Positions 17,201 to 25,184 of a DNA stretch of 64,000 nucleotides are shown one piece after another. Numbering within the stretch: the stretch's first letter is position 1; every line of letters begins with the position of its first letter. Where the stretch lies: contig NZ_JXQD01000004.1 in assembly GCF_002100145.1 (NCBI RefSeq), positions 124,001 to 188,000 on the forward strand. The letters are read 5' to 3'. The notes under the pieces are model-generated. The model was given only the letters and a program-made list of their open reading frames with translations, was not told where the DNA came from and ran no database searches. This stretch comes from Vibrio sp. qd031 (GTDB lineage: Bacteria > Pseudomonadota > Gammaproteobacteria > Enterobacterales > Vibrionaceae). The position numbers and the translations under genes were made by a program.

Positions 17201-18430
17201 TTAGTGAAGAATTCGAGCTCGAATTGTCCCTTCAATTTGCTTTAGTTTCGCCAAAGCTTCTTCAGAGCGCGATGTCTCGACATCAATCACTACATAACCA
17301 ATGTCACTGCTTGTTTGCAGGTGCTGTCCTGCGATGTTAATGCCCTCGGTCGCAAAGATGGTGTTAATTTGCGTAAGGATACCCGGACGGTTTTCGTGAA
17401 TGTGTAATAGACGCGAACAATTGCTATGCTGAGGTAGTGATACTTCTGGGAAGTTCACGCTCGATAGGGTTGAGCCATTGTCTGAGTATTTTGCTAGCTT
17501 ACCTGCTACTTCAACGCCAATATTCTCTTGAGCTTCTTGAGTCGAACCGCCTACGTGAGGAGTTAGGAGCACATTGTCGTATTGCATTAGCGGGGATTCA
17601 AACGGGTCTGAGTTGGTCGCTGGCTCAACAGGGAACACGTCAACCGCAGCACCAGCTATATGACCACTTTGCAGTGCGTCACATAGTGCAGGAATATCGA
17701 CAACGGTGCCACGAGCAGCGTTGATAAAAATTGCGCCAGGTTTCATTAGAGCAAACTGCTCAGCGCCCATCATGTCCTTCGTTTCTTTCGTCTCAGGGAC
17801 GTGCAATGAGATAACATCACACTTGTTAAGAAGCTCGGCCATGGTGGCAACTTGAGTGGCGTTACCAAGAGTGAGTTTGTTTTCGATGTCATAGAAGTAG
17901 ACACGCATACCTAGGTTTTCTGCGAGAATGCTTAGCTGAGTACCAATATGACCATAACCGATAATACCGAGACGTTTACCACGAGCTTCGTAGGAGTGAT
18001 CTGCACTTTTTTTCCACACACCACGATGCGCAAGGGCATTTTTTTCTGGAACGCCGCGCAATAGCAGCAGTGTTTGACCTAAGACCAACTCAGCAACACT
18101 TCGAGTGTTAGAGAAGGGGGCGTTAAAGACTGGAATACCGCGTTTAGCGGCTGAGGCTAGGTTTACCTGGTTGGTACCAATACAAAAACACCCAACAGCA
18201 ACCAGTTTATTGGCCGCGGCAAACACTTCTTCGGTAAGGTTAGTACGGGAACGGATACCGATAAAATGGACGTCTTTTACTGCTTCTAGCAGTTCTTCCT
18301 CAGCAAGTGAGCCTTTATGGTATTCAATGTTTGAATAACCTGCGGCTTCTAGTACTTCTACAGATGAAGGGTGAACACCTTCTAGAAGCAGTATTTTAAT
18401 CTTTTCTTTGGGCAGTGAAACTTTGCTCAT
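17201..18430 (-). CDS. serA: D-3-phosphoglycerate dehydrogenase
   Basis: This enzyme catalyses the first step of serine synthesis: NAD-dependent oxidation of 3-phosphoglycerate. The 409-aa protein has a substrate domain with IGIRSRTNL, the Rossmann motif GIIGYGHIGTQLS near residue 155, catalytic residues in NAARGTVVD and LLTPHVGGSTQEAQ, and a C-terminal ACT domain (about 335-409, LLHIHENRPGILTQIN), which gives serine feedback control in this class. AAGGATGAC lies nine bases before the ATG. Length matches E. coli SerA (410 aa). It is followed upstream by rpiA on the same strand, but a terminator lies between them. Confidence 0.97.
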   Translation of the reverse strand: MSKVSLPKEKIKILLLEGVHPSSVEVLEAAGYSNIEYHKGSLAEEELLEAVKDVHFIGIRSRTNLTEEVFAAANKLVAVGCFCIGTNQVNLASAAKRGIPVFNAPFSNTRSVAELVLGQTLLLLRGVPEKNALAHRGVWKKSADHSYEARGKRLGIIGYGHIGTQLSILAENLGMRVYFYDIENKLTLGNATQVATMAELLNKCDVISLHVPETKETKDMMGAEQFALMKPGAIFINAARGTVVDIPALCDALQSGHIAGAAVDVFPVEPATNSDPFESPLMQYDNVLLTPHVGGSTQEAQENIGVEVAGKLAKYSDNGSTLSSVNFPEVSLPQHSNCSRLLHIHENRPGILTQINTIFATEGINIAGQHLQTSSDIGYVVIDVETSRSEEALAKLKQIEGTIRARILH

Positions 18431-18605
18431 GGCTTGTCATCCTTAAACCTTGCTGAATACCTGTTGCAGGCAATGTGTATTTGCTATGCGCTACCGCGCA
18501 ATCGTTTTTATTGTATTTATTGTGACCAATAAATTATCAGAAAAATGAAGTGATGGGTAAGAAAATTACGAAAAAAACACGCTTTTTCTGTTTTCAAACT
18601 ACAAA

Positions 18606-18628
18606 AAACGGCGCTATATGCGCCGTTT
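18606..18628 (-). terminator. rpiA Rho-independent terminator
   Basis: AAACGGCGC (18606-18614) and GCGCCGTTT (18620-18628) pair across five bases; on the minus strand the stem runs into Ts. It lies just past the rpiA stop. Confidence 0.85.
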
Positions 18629-18655
18629 GAAAGTCAAATACAGTTTTTAATCGAT

Positions 18656-19312
18656 TTACTCTTCGATTTTTGCACCTTGTGGGGTACCCGTAATCACGAC
18701 ATCGGCACCACGGTGCGCGAATAGACCAACGGTTACTACACCAGGTAGAGCATTAATTTTGTCTTCTAGCTCTTTAGGGTTGGTGATAGATAGACCATAA
18801 ACATCGATTATGATGTTGCCGTTATCGGTGATAACACCTTCACGGTAGGCTGGATCGCCGCCCAGCTTGACCAATTCTCGACCTATAAAAGAGCGCGCCA
18901 TTGGAATCACTTCAACAGGCAGTGGGAACTGTCCAAGAACGTCGACCGCTTTTGTATCATCAACAATGCAAATGAATTTGTCGGCGATAGCCGCAACGAT
19001 TTTTTCGCGAGTGAGGGCTGCGCCGCCACCTTTGATCATTTCTTTATTTGCATTGATCTCATCAGCACCGTCGACATAGACATCAAGTCCACCCACTTCA
19101 TTGCAATCAAATACAGGAATTTCAAGCTCTTGTAGACGCTTAGTCGAAGCTTCAGAGCTCGATACCGCGCCTTTAATTTCCTCTTTCATGCTACCAAGAG
19201 CATCAATGAAATGGTTTACCGTTGAGCCGGTTCCAACCCCAACAATGCTGTTAGGCTCTACGTATTTTAGAGCGGCCCAGCCAGCTTCTTTTTTCATTTC
19301 GTCTTGTGTCAT
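18656..19312 (-). CDS. rpiA: Ribose-5-phosphate isomerase A
   Basis: Interconverts ribose 5-phosphate and ribulose 5-phosphate in the pentose phosphate pathway, complementing the transketolase encoded at 6146. The protein has [15 protein letters not shown] (residues about 24-38), the catalytic DGADEIN and [13 protein letters not shown]. The frame is open to 19333; the ATG at 19312 is preferred because GGAG lies seven bases upstream and [18 protein letters not shown] is the family start, giving 218 aa (E. coli 219). Confidence 0.96.
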   Translation of the reverse strand: MTQDEMKKEAGWAALKYVEPNSIVGVGTGSTVNHFIDALGSMKEEIKGAVSSSEASTKRLQELEIPVFDCNEVGGLDVYVDGADEINANKEMIKGGGAALTREKIVAAIADKFICIVDDTKAVDVLGQFPLPVEVIPMARSFIGRELVKLGGDPAYREGVITDNGNIIIDVYGLSITNPKELEDKINALPGVVTVGLFAHRGADVVITGTPQGAKIEE

Positions 19313-19381
19313 GCTTATCTCCAGTAGCGTCAATAACGGTGTGTAGCTCGTTGCGGCAAGATTATAGCAGCCTAAGCGTGA

Positions 19382-19960
19382 TTACCAACGCCAAATTTTG
19401 CTGGGCGTCACAATACAGGGCAATGGGACGTCCCAAGACTCTGTAGGCAGCTTTTCTACGTGTTGACAATGATGTGCTAGCCCTAGAGCCAACGGACCAG
19501 TAGTGGAATGCAGAAACGGCGCTAACGTACGATCATAATACCCACCCCCCATGCCGATGCGGTGGCCATGGCTGTCGAATCCAACCAGCGGCGTTGCAAT
19601 AAGGTCAATGGTCGCGACAGGTACGATAGATAACTGATTAAGTATTGGTTCAGCAATGTTGTATTGGTTTATACGCATGGGCGTTGAGGGCGTGTACTCC
19701 AAAAACAACAACTGTCCCTTAGAAAATGGATGTAGCACCGGAACGCACACGCGCTTGCCGTGATCCCAACACCATTGAATCAAGCTTTGGGTGTCGATCT
19801 CTCCATCAAAGCTAAGATAAAGGGCTATGGTCGACGCGTTAACCCATTCATCGACATTCAATAAGGTGTCGAGTAATTGGTGTGCATCATTTTGCTGCTG
19901 TTGCTCGGTCAGTTGATTACGTCGAGCGCGAATGACTTGTCTGAACTCTGTTCGAGTCAT
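19382..19960 (-). CDS. fau: 5-formyltetrahydrofolate cyclo-ligase family protein
   Basis: An ATP-dependent enzyme that converts 5-formyl-THF to 5,10-methenyl-THF (E. coli Fau/YgfA). Family motifs are RRNQLT near the N-terminus, YLSFDGEIDTQ, RVCVPVLHP, TPLVGFDSHGHRIGMGGGYYDRTL near residues 128-152, and WDVPLPCIVTPSKIW at the end. The frame is open to 20053, but that upstream part overlaps the 3' end of 6S RNA. The ATG at 19960 (192 aa) fits the E. coli start best; the ATG at 19996, just after the 6S RNA end, is an alternative. Neither has a strong ribosome site. It lies directly downstream of 6S RNA, as in E. coli, so it may be made by read-through of the ssrS transcript. Confidence 0.88.
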   Translation of the reverse strand: MTRTEFRQVIRARRNQLTEQQQQNDAHQLLDTLLNVDEWVNASTIALYLSFDGEIDTQSLIQWCWDHGKRVCVPVLHPFSKGQLLFLEYTPSTPMRINQYNIAEPILNQLSIVPVATIDLIATPLVGFDSHGHRIGMGGGYYDRTLAPFLHSTTGPLALGLAHHCQHVEKLPTESWDVPLPCIVTPSKIWRW

Positions 19961-20000
19961 GCCTGTATGTAAAGGCGTTGACGAGTGATTAATCATGAAA

Positions 20001-20186
20001 GGGAACCCCAGAGTGCCGTTGCGGATGTGTGGCCCTTGAACCAGCTGGTTCAAGGCGGATCAGCAATAATAACCGTAGGCTTCTCGGTACTAGCCAAGCT
20101 TGCTCAATAGCTATTAAATACTAACCCTTAGGTATTGCTTATCGGCTCAGGGACTTGCATCCAACTGACGAACACCCCAGGGAAAT
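20001..20186 (-). ncRNA. ssrS: 6S RNA
   Basis: On the minus strand, the segment between zapA and fau matches 6S RNA, which binds sigma-70 RNA polymerase in stationary phase. The 5' end ATTTCCCTGGGGTGTTCG pairs with the 3' end near GCACTCTGGGGTTCCC as the closing stem. Conserved internal blocks include AGTCCCTGAGCCGATA (near 20140-20155), CCGAGAAGCCT and the CCTTGAACC/GGTTCAAGG hairpin (near 20035-20060). About 186 nt long, against about 184 in E. coli, and in the same zapA-ssrS-fau order. The ends are estimated from the pairing, not mapped. The 5' end abuts the zapA stop codon. Confidence 0.93.
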
Positions 20187-20501
20187 TTATTCGTTTGACT
20201 CTTTCCGTGTCACATTGTTTAAAGCCGCATCCAGCTGCTGACTCCATTGTGCCATTTTGTTTTCGATACTGTCCAGCTCTGTCGTGCTGACTTTTTGTGA
20301 TTCGAGTAATTCATAGCATGCATTTAGCGCAGCTATGGTTAAAAGCTTTTCTGCGTTTAACACTTGAGTTTTTTCAGACATCGATTTCAATCGACGATCC
20401 AATTCCTTGGCGGCGTTAATAAGGGCTTGTTCTTGTCCCGGAGGACAGGCTACCCGAGTCAGTTTCCCCAGAATTTCTACTTCGACCGCTTGATTACTCA
20501 T
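20187..20501 (-). CDS. zapA: Cell division protein ZapA
   Basis: ZapA bundles FtsZ protofilaments at the midcell Z-ring. The protein has the N-terminal VEVEILGKLTRVACPPGQEQAL, the helical EKLLTIAALNACYELL and a C-terminal coiled coil (about 65-100). The frame extends to a TTG at 20537 and an ATG at 20516; I prefer the ATG at 20501 (104 aa), which places the family start directly, but 20516 is possible since ribosome sites are weak for both. It lies immediately upstream of ssrS and divergent from ygfB, as in E. coli. Confidence 0.88.
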   Translation of the reverse strand: MSNQAVEVEILGKLTRVACPPGQEQALINAAKELDRRLKSMSEKTQVLNAEKLLTIAALNACYELLESQKVSTTELDSIENKMAQWSQQLDAALNNVTRKESNE

Positions 20502-20784
20502 TAATGAATCACTCATTCTCTTAAGAGGGTTGGACAAATCTCCGTTGCCACAGCTTTCGAACTATAGAAAATGCGATTCTAAGATTCAAGCTTTTCACTT
20601 CTGAAGTGAGGCATTTGGGGTCTATACAGTGATATTTTGTTCAACTTGCCTATTACGCAGCCAATTTATTTGCTCATTATCGAAAGACTTATGATCAAAG
20701 CAAATAAACGCTAAGCGACGGTTTTCCAACACTTTGGTGAACATGATAGGATAGCGAGTACATTTTAGCAGTGAGACTATCAAC

Positions 20785-21375
20785 ATGAGCGCAACTTCTC
20801 TCCCTCCTTATCAGCAGATTGCTCAAGAGCTATCGCAGCAATCATTAGCGGTCACGCCGGCTGAAATGCAAGGGCTTCTAATTGGAATGATTTGTGGAGG
20901 CGTTACTACGTCTGAAGCAACCTGGCAGCCGATGTTGTTTGATTACACAAACGACGGGATGGGCTGGCCGATGTCAGCGCTAAACTACGCGAACACGGTG
21001 TTTGATTTTGCCTCAAACGAGCTCGGAGATGGAAGTTTTGAGTTATCAATGTTGCTTCCTGATGGGGACGATTTAATGACCTATGCTGATGCGGTGACAG
21101 AGTGGGTGAATCACTTTATTTCTGGTGTTGGCTTAGCCAATTCGAAGCTCAATAAACTCCCAGCCGACGTAAAAGAAGCAATGGGCGACTTAGAGGAAAT
21201 TTCGAAACTGGGTATCGATGAAAACGACGATCTCGAAGAACAAGCGGATTTGCTGGAGCAAGTACTAGAACACGTTAAAGCGTGTGTTTTGACTGTCCAT
21301 GTTGAGCTCGCTCGCCAAAACAAACCCAGTACAATATCAAAATCAATATCAAAATCTAAGCCAAAATTGCATTAA
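20785..21375 (+). CDS. ygfB: UPF0149 family protein YgfB
   Basis: A 196-aa protein of the UPF0149/YecA-like family (E. coli YgfB, 192 aa). Family features are the helical N-terminus with VTPAEMQGLLIGMICGG (residues 20-36), LLPDGDDLMTYADAVTEWVNHFISGVGL (near 92-119) and the acidic middle LGIDENDDLEEQADLLEQVLEHV. There are no membrane segments. It is the first gene of a likely ygfB-ubiH-ubiI operon, 13 bp before ubiH. In enterobacteria pepP lies between ygfB and ubiH; here it is absent from that position. A function is not established for vibrios. Confidence 0.9.
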   Translation: MSATSLPPYQQIAQELSQQSLAVTPAEMQGLLIGMICGGVTTSEATWQPMLFDYTNDGMGWPMSALNYANTVFDFASNELGDGSFELSMLLPDGDDLMTYADAVTEWVNHFISGVGLANSKLNKLPADVKEAMGDLEEISKLGIDENDDLEEQADLLEQVLEHVKACVLTVHVELARQNKPSTISKSISKSKPKLH

Positions 21376-21388
21376 GGAAGAGTTCTGA

Positions 21389-22624
21389 GTGACCGAATAT
21401 GATGTGATCATTGTCGGTGGGGCGATGACAGGAAGTTGTTTGGCTCTAGCGCTTGAAGGGCTAAAGCAACCTTTGCGCATAGCGGTGATCGAAGCCAGTT
21501 CTAGGGATCACGTACCCCCAGGATTTGATGCACGAGCGATTGCTTTGGCACAAGGCTCAATCGATCAACTGAAACAGTTAGGCTTGTGGCAGTATATCTC
21601 GTCGTATGCACAGCCCATTTCTCGAATTGAGGTGTCGGATAAAGGCCACGCTGGTGCAACAGAAATGACCTCACAAGGTTATGGTGTTGGGCAGCTTGGG
21701 GCGGTCATTGAGCTTGAGCATGTCGGTGAATCACTGACTCGGGCTTTGAAAGAAAGCAGCATTGACCTCTACCAGCCGGATACAGTAAAAGAGATTGTTC
21801 AGCATATCGAAAGGGTCGACGTGGTACTCACCAGCGGACAACATTTGAGTGCGAAACTCATTGTTGCAGCGGATGGGACTTTTTCGAGCACCTGTGAGCA
21901 AGTCGGGTTGAAGCGTGACGTTATTCCATTTGGTCAACATGCCATTATCTCCAATATTGTTACTCAGGTTTCCCATGAACAGTGTGCCTATGAGCGATTC
22001 ACTTCCTCGGGACCTGTCGCGCTGCTTCCAATGCGTGCCGAGCACCCTAATCAATCTCGCATGTCGCTGGTGCTGTGTGTAAGCGAGTCACAAGCACGAC
22101 AAGTAAGTGAGTATTCGGATCAGCAATTTATCGATTACCTGCAAGCGGCTTTTGGTTGGCGCCTTGGTCGAATTTTGAAAGCCGGTCAGCGTAGCCAGTA
22201 TCCCTTATCCATGCACCGTCGACATTCAACCACGCATCATCGTGTTGTAGCGATAGGTAATGCGGCACAAACGCTGCACCCGATCGCAGGGCAAGGGTTT
22301 AACTTAGGACTGCGTGATGTTGTGACACTGGTCGGAGAGATTGCGAGTGAGGCCTATGAGCTTGGCAGCGCTTTGCAACTGCTTAATTACCAGAAAGCGA
22401 GAAAAACTGACGTAGATAATACCTGTTTACTCACCCACTCTCTCGTAGCAACATTTTCAACAGACAATATATTGGTTAGTGCCTCTCGCAACATCGGATT
22501 GATGGCGATGGACTGGCTATCTCCTGTTCAGCGACCGCTGATTGAGCGAACTCTGGGGTGGGTAAGCGTGACCCCCAAACATTCGATGACAAGCGATGAC
22601 TCAAATAGAGAAGAAACATCATGA
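21389..22624 (+). CDS. ubiH: 2-octaprenyl-6-methoxyphenyl hydroxylase UbiH
   Basis: A FAD-dependent monooxygenase of ubiquinone synthesis. The 411-aa protein begins with the dinucleotide fold DVIIVGGAMTGSCLALAL, has the conserved DG motif VAADGTFSSTCEQ near residue 170 and the second FAD motif IGNAAQTLHPIAGQGFNLGLRD near 290-312. The start is GTG at 21389 with AAGGAAG upstream, 13 bp after ygfB. It overlaps ubiI by 4 bp (ATGA), indicating coupled translation. The assignment to UbiH, against UbiI/UbiF, rests on gene order (first of the tandem pair) and the FAD-motif variant. Confidence 0.92.
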   Translation: MTEYDVIIVGGAMTGSCLALALEGLKQPLRIAVIEASSRDHVPPGFDARAIALAQGSIDQLKQLGLWQYISSYAQPISRIEVSDKGHAGATEMTSQGYGVGQLGAVIELEHVGESLTRALKESSIDLYQPDTVKEIVQHIERVDVVLTSGQHLSAKLIVAADGTFSSTCEQVGLKRDVIPFGQHAIISNIVTQVSHEQCAYERFTSSGPVALLPMRAEHPNQSRMSLVLCVSESQARQVSEYSDQQFIDYLQAAFGWRLGRILKAGQRSQYPLSMHRRHSTTHHRVVAIGNAAQTLHPIAGQGFNLGLRDVVTLVGEIASEAYELGSALQLLNYQKARKTDVDNTCLLTHSLVATFSTDNILVSASRNIGLMAMDWLSPVQRPLIERTLGWVSVTPKHSMTSDDSNREETS

Positions 22625-23850
22625 TGAATAATGTAGACATAGCTGTGATTGGCGGCGGAATGGTTGGTCTCACTCTTGCGCTTGCACTTAAGCCATTAGG
22701 GTTAAGAGTCGCGGTTATTGAGAGTCAAAACTTGGGTACGCCTATCTCCAATGAGCCAGACAGTCGAGTCTCTGCGTTAAGCCGGGCAAGTGAGAATATT
22801 TTTAGAAATCTAGGGGTATGGCCAGAGGTTGAAGCATCACGCGTGACGGCTTACCAAGCTATGGAAGTATGGGAGCAAGACAGTTTTGCTAAGATTGAGT
22901 TTGACGCTCTGCGAATGTCTCCAAGCAACCTGGGTTACATAGCCGAAAATCAAATCATTACTCATGCGTTATACCAGCAAGTTAAACGCGAGAATCACAT
23001 AACCCTGTTTAGCCAAGTCAAATGTCAGTCACTAAATATAGGCGAGTCTGAAGCGTGGTTGATGTTAGACAATGGACAAGGTCTAACGGCTAAGCTTGTT
23101 GTCGGAGCTGATGGTGCGAACTCTTGGGTTCGTAAGCAGCAAGATATCCCTTTGACTCACTGGGATTATGGACATACGGCCATTGTGGCCAATGTACGTA
23201 CCACCGCGCCACACCAGCAGGTGGCGCGTCAAGCATTTACCCCTCAAGGGCCGCTGGCATTTTTACCACTGCATCAATCGCATCTAAGCTCCATTGTCTG
23301 GTCAGTCGAGTCTCAAAAAGCCGAGCGACTGATGTCTATGAGTGATGGCGAGTTTGAAAAATCATTAACCGCTGAATTCGATGCCAAATTGGGGATGAGT
23401 TATCTACAATCTCCGCGTCGAGCATTCCCTTTGACCATGAGGTATGCTCGTGATTTTGTTGTAGAGAGAGTGGCCTTGGTTGGCGATGCAGCCCATACTA
23501 TCCACCCGCTAGCAGGCCAAGGCGTCAATTTAGGGCTTTTAGATGCAGCGGCTCTGGCGCAAGAGCTCGCGTCATTGGTTGATAAAGGAAAAGATATTGG
23601 TAGCAAAGCAAATCTGCGCCAATATGAACGTTGGAGAAAAGCCGAAGCAGCTAAAATGATTGCTGCGATGCAAGGCTTTAAAGACCTGTTTGAAGGTGAT
23701 AACCCGGCGAAAAAACTCATTCGTGGAATTGGGATGAGCCTTGCTGGCCAGCTCCCAGGAGCTAAACATGAAATTATGAACCGTGCGCTAGGGTTGAAGG
23801 GTGAGCTGCCCAATCTCGCAAAAGGGGTTTTAGACCCAAACGCACGTTAA
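22621..23850 (+). CDS. ubiI: 2-octaprenylphenol hydroxylase UbiI (VisC)
   Basis: The second FAD-dependent ubiquinone hydroxylase of the pair (C5 hydroxylation in E. coli). The 409-aa protein has DIAVIGGGMVGLTLALAL, VVGADGANSWVRKQ near residue 158 and LVGDAAHTIHPLAGQGVNLGL near 286-306. ATGATG allows a start at 22621 or 22624. It ends in a good terminator. Together with ubiH it is clearly a duplicated family, and the two protein sequences align along their whole length. Confidence 0.93.
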   Translation: MMNNVDIAVIGGGMVGLTLALALKPLGLRVAVIESQNLGTPISNEPDSRVSALSRASENIFRNLGVWPEVEASRVTAYQAMEVWEQDSFAKIEFDALRMSPSNLGYIAENQIITHALYQQVKRENHITLFSQVKCQSLNIGESEAWLMLDNGQGLTAKLVVGADGANSWVRKQQDIPLTHWDYGHTAIVANVRTTAPHQQVARQAFTPQGPLAFLPLHQSHLSSIVWSVESQKAERLMSMSDGEFEKSLTAEFDAKLGMSYLQSPRRAFPLTMRYARDFVVERVALVGDAAHTIHPLAGQGVNLGLLDAAALAQELASLVDKGKDIGSKANLRQYERWRKAEAAKMIAAMQGFKDLFEGDNPAKKLIRGIGMSLAGQLPGAKHEIMNRALGLKGELPNLAKGVLDPNAR

Positions 23851-23871
23851 TTAAGCGCATATTCATTCAGT

Positions 23872-23897
23872 AAAAGGGCATCATAGGATGCCCTTTT
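23872..23897 (+). terminator. Terminator of the ygfB-ubiH-ubiI operon
   Basis: AAAAGGGCATC and GATGCCCTTTT pair across a four-base loop and end in Ts. It also stands 16 bp from the end of the convergent ytfK gene and may work in both directions. Confidence 0.88.
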
Positions 23898-23912
23898 TCT
23901 TAACCAACTGAT

Positions 23913-24119
23913 TTATGCGTATGCGAAGCGTAGGCGTTTTACTTCTTCGTTAACTTCTTTAACGGTTTTGTAGTCAAGTTGCTTAGCTTGCTTTGGCAAA
24001 ATGAGTTTCCCTTCATCAAATTCAAATCGTCCGATTCCGTAGATATAAATACTGCCTTTAAATAGACGCATCACATGTTTCGCAATCAGCCCCGGAAGGT
24101 AACGTTTAAATTTTCTCAT
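23913..24119 (-). CDS. ytfK: DUF1107 family protein YtfK
   Basis: A 68-aa protein that aligns along its length with E. coli YtfK (also 68 aa): pattern KRYLPGLIAKHVMRLFKG, then IYIYGIGRFEFDEGKLILPK and a C-terminal helix. The open frame is longer (to 24281), but the ATG at 24119 has AAGGA nine bases upstream and gives the family start MRKFKRY. E. coli YtfK promotes (p)ppGpp synthesis by SpoT under phosphate or fatty-acid starvation; that role is inferred here by homology. On the minus strand a TATAAT lies at 24285-24290, a possible -10 element, with two small hairpins in the presumed leader (near 24255-24282). Confidence 0.88.
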   Translation of the reverse strand: MRKFKRYLPGLIAKHVMRLFKGSIYIYGIGRFEFDEGKLILPKQAKQLDYKTVKEVNEEVKRLRFAYA

Positions 24120-24704
24120 TATTATTGTCCTTATGTATTGCGGGTGCATTATAAACTCACACCAGTGACAGCTTTGTGACTGTTTTAGAGAAACTGGATT
24201 TTTCCTTATACGTATTGGTGATTTTGCGCGCTCGTCTTCGAAACCAATAAAAGGTACGCTGTTTAGCGTGCTTTGTAGCACAAAATTATATTTTTAGGAT
24301 TGCACCACCGAATTTCAATGCGGGTATCCAAACTTTTGCGCTAAACAAAAGATTATCGTAAGTATGAATATAGACTAAGGTTCAGGTAAAAAAGTTCAAT
24401 ATTTGCGAAGAATTCATTGGATTGCATTGTTATGCAAAAAAAGAACCCACACAGAGGTGGGTCAAAAGTCACAGATGCATTACACAGAACAGCAGGATAA
24501 CTTGAGTTATTAGTCATCTGCTGTGCTCGATAAGAATGAGATGCTCAAACAGAGTATCTTGGGCTTCCTAAAGAGTGAAATCACAATATATGCAGATGAA
24601 TATTTATTCAATTTAAAACCAATAAAAATCATTGGTATGACCTGAGAGTAAGATCTCGATCGGTAACAGCATGAAATAATGCAACAGATGTCTCTACATT
24701 GAGA
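24120..24704. other. 585-bp gene-free gap containing a possible small RNA
   Basis: No coding sequence of credible quality occurs in this gap. It holds the ytfK upstream region with a TATAAT on the minus strand (24285-24290), a terminator-like hairpin (24445-24462) and a structured stretch (24480-24590), described as separate entries. The rest is AT-rich sequence downstream of the YbaK-like gene. Confidence 0.6.
24434..24580 (-). ncRNA. Candidate small RNA ending in a Rho-independent terminator
   Basis: On the minus strand, CAGCAG...CTGCTG-type pairing with a nested ATAACT/AGTTAT arm (24488-24525) is followed by a terminator: ACCCAC (24457-24462) and GTGGGT (24445-24450) around a six-base loop, then a seven-T run (24436-24442). 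Upstream, TTGAAT and TATATT are spaced about 15 bp apart (near 24612 to 24585), a weak sigma-70-like promoter. The terminator is some 240 bp from the preceding minus-strand gene, further than usual for a simple 3' UTR. I do not recognise the RNA family. It could equally be the structured 3' UTR of the YbaK-like transcript. Confidence 0.35.
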
Positions 24705-25184
24705 TTATCGGACTGAGCTAACCAGTACGGGATGACCTAACAAACGGCACAGCTCTATAAGGTCTGCGTACTTAATGCCAATGCCTAATAGAGGATTGCC
24801 GCTACTAATGGTGATACTTTCTGCTAAGGCTATATGATGATCGAATACTCGGAAAACGCTTGTTGGCAGTAGTACTGGATTGACGGTGCCTAGGGCGTAC
24901 CCACAGCGAGATTCCACATCCGTGGGGGCGACACAGGTGACTCGTCGACAATCAAAATGGGAGCGAACTGCTTGCGGAATTACGCGCTTTGTTCCGCGGG
25001 TACAGGCGAGATACAACTGATCATCCAAATCTCTCATCAATACACATTTGAGCATGCTGTCAGCAGAGATCCCGCGCGCTTGTGCAGTCTCTTCGATAGT
25101 TCGAGTCGAGTAAGATTGACTATGTAGGGTATAAGGAATCTGGTGGCGATCTAAGATCGCCACCAAAGGGTTATTCTTGCTCAT
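24705..25184 (-). CDS. YbaK/EbsC family aminoacyl-tRNA deacylase-like protein
   Basis: A 159-aa protein of the YbaK/ProRS-editing family, which hydrolyses mischarged aminoacyl-tRNA. Visible are the helical TRTIEETAQARGISADSMLKCVLM (with the family lysine near residue 45), the basic RGTKRVIPQAVRSHF and the terminal GNPLLGIGIKYADLIEL. The open frame extends to 25265, inside ygfZ; I chose the ATG at 25184, which gives a normal family length. It overlaps the 3' end of ygfZ by 14 bp on the same strand, so the two are co-transcribed. Whether it edits Cys-tRNAPro (like YbaK) or another tRNA cannot be told. Confidence 0.85.
   Translation of the reverse strand: MSKNNPLVAILDRHQIPYTLHSQSYSTRTIEETAQARGISADSMLKCVLMRDLDDQLYLACTRGTKRVIPQAVRSHFDCRRVTCVAPTDVESRCGYALGTVNPVLLPTSVFRVFDHHIALAESITISSGNPLLGIGIKYADLIELCRLLGHPVLVSSVR

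Noticed and set aside
19961..20053. Long N-terminal extension of the cyclo-ligase
   Set aside because: It overlaps the 3' end of 6S RNA and has no similarity to family N-termini.
24300..24515. 54-codon minus-strand frame through the small-RNA candidate (starting near 24513)
   Set aside because: It lacks a ribosome site, runs through the terminator and has no recognisable protein character.
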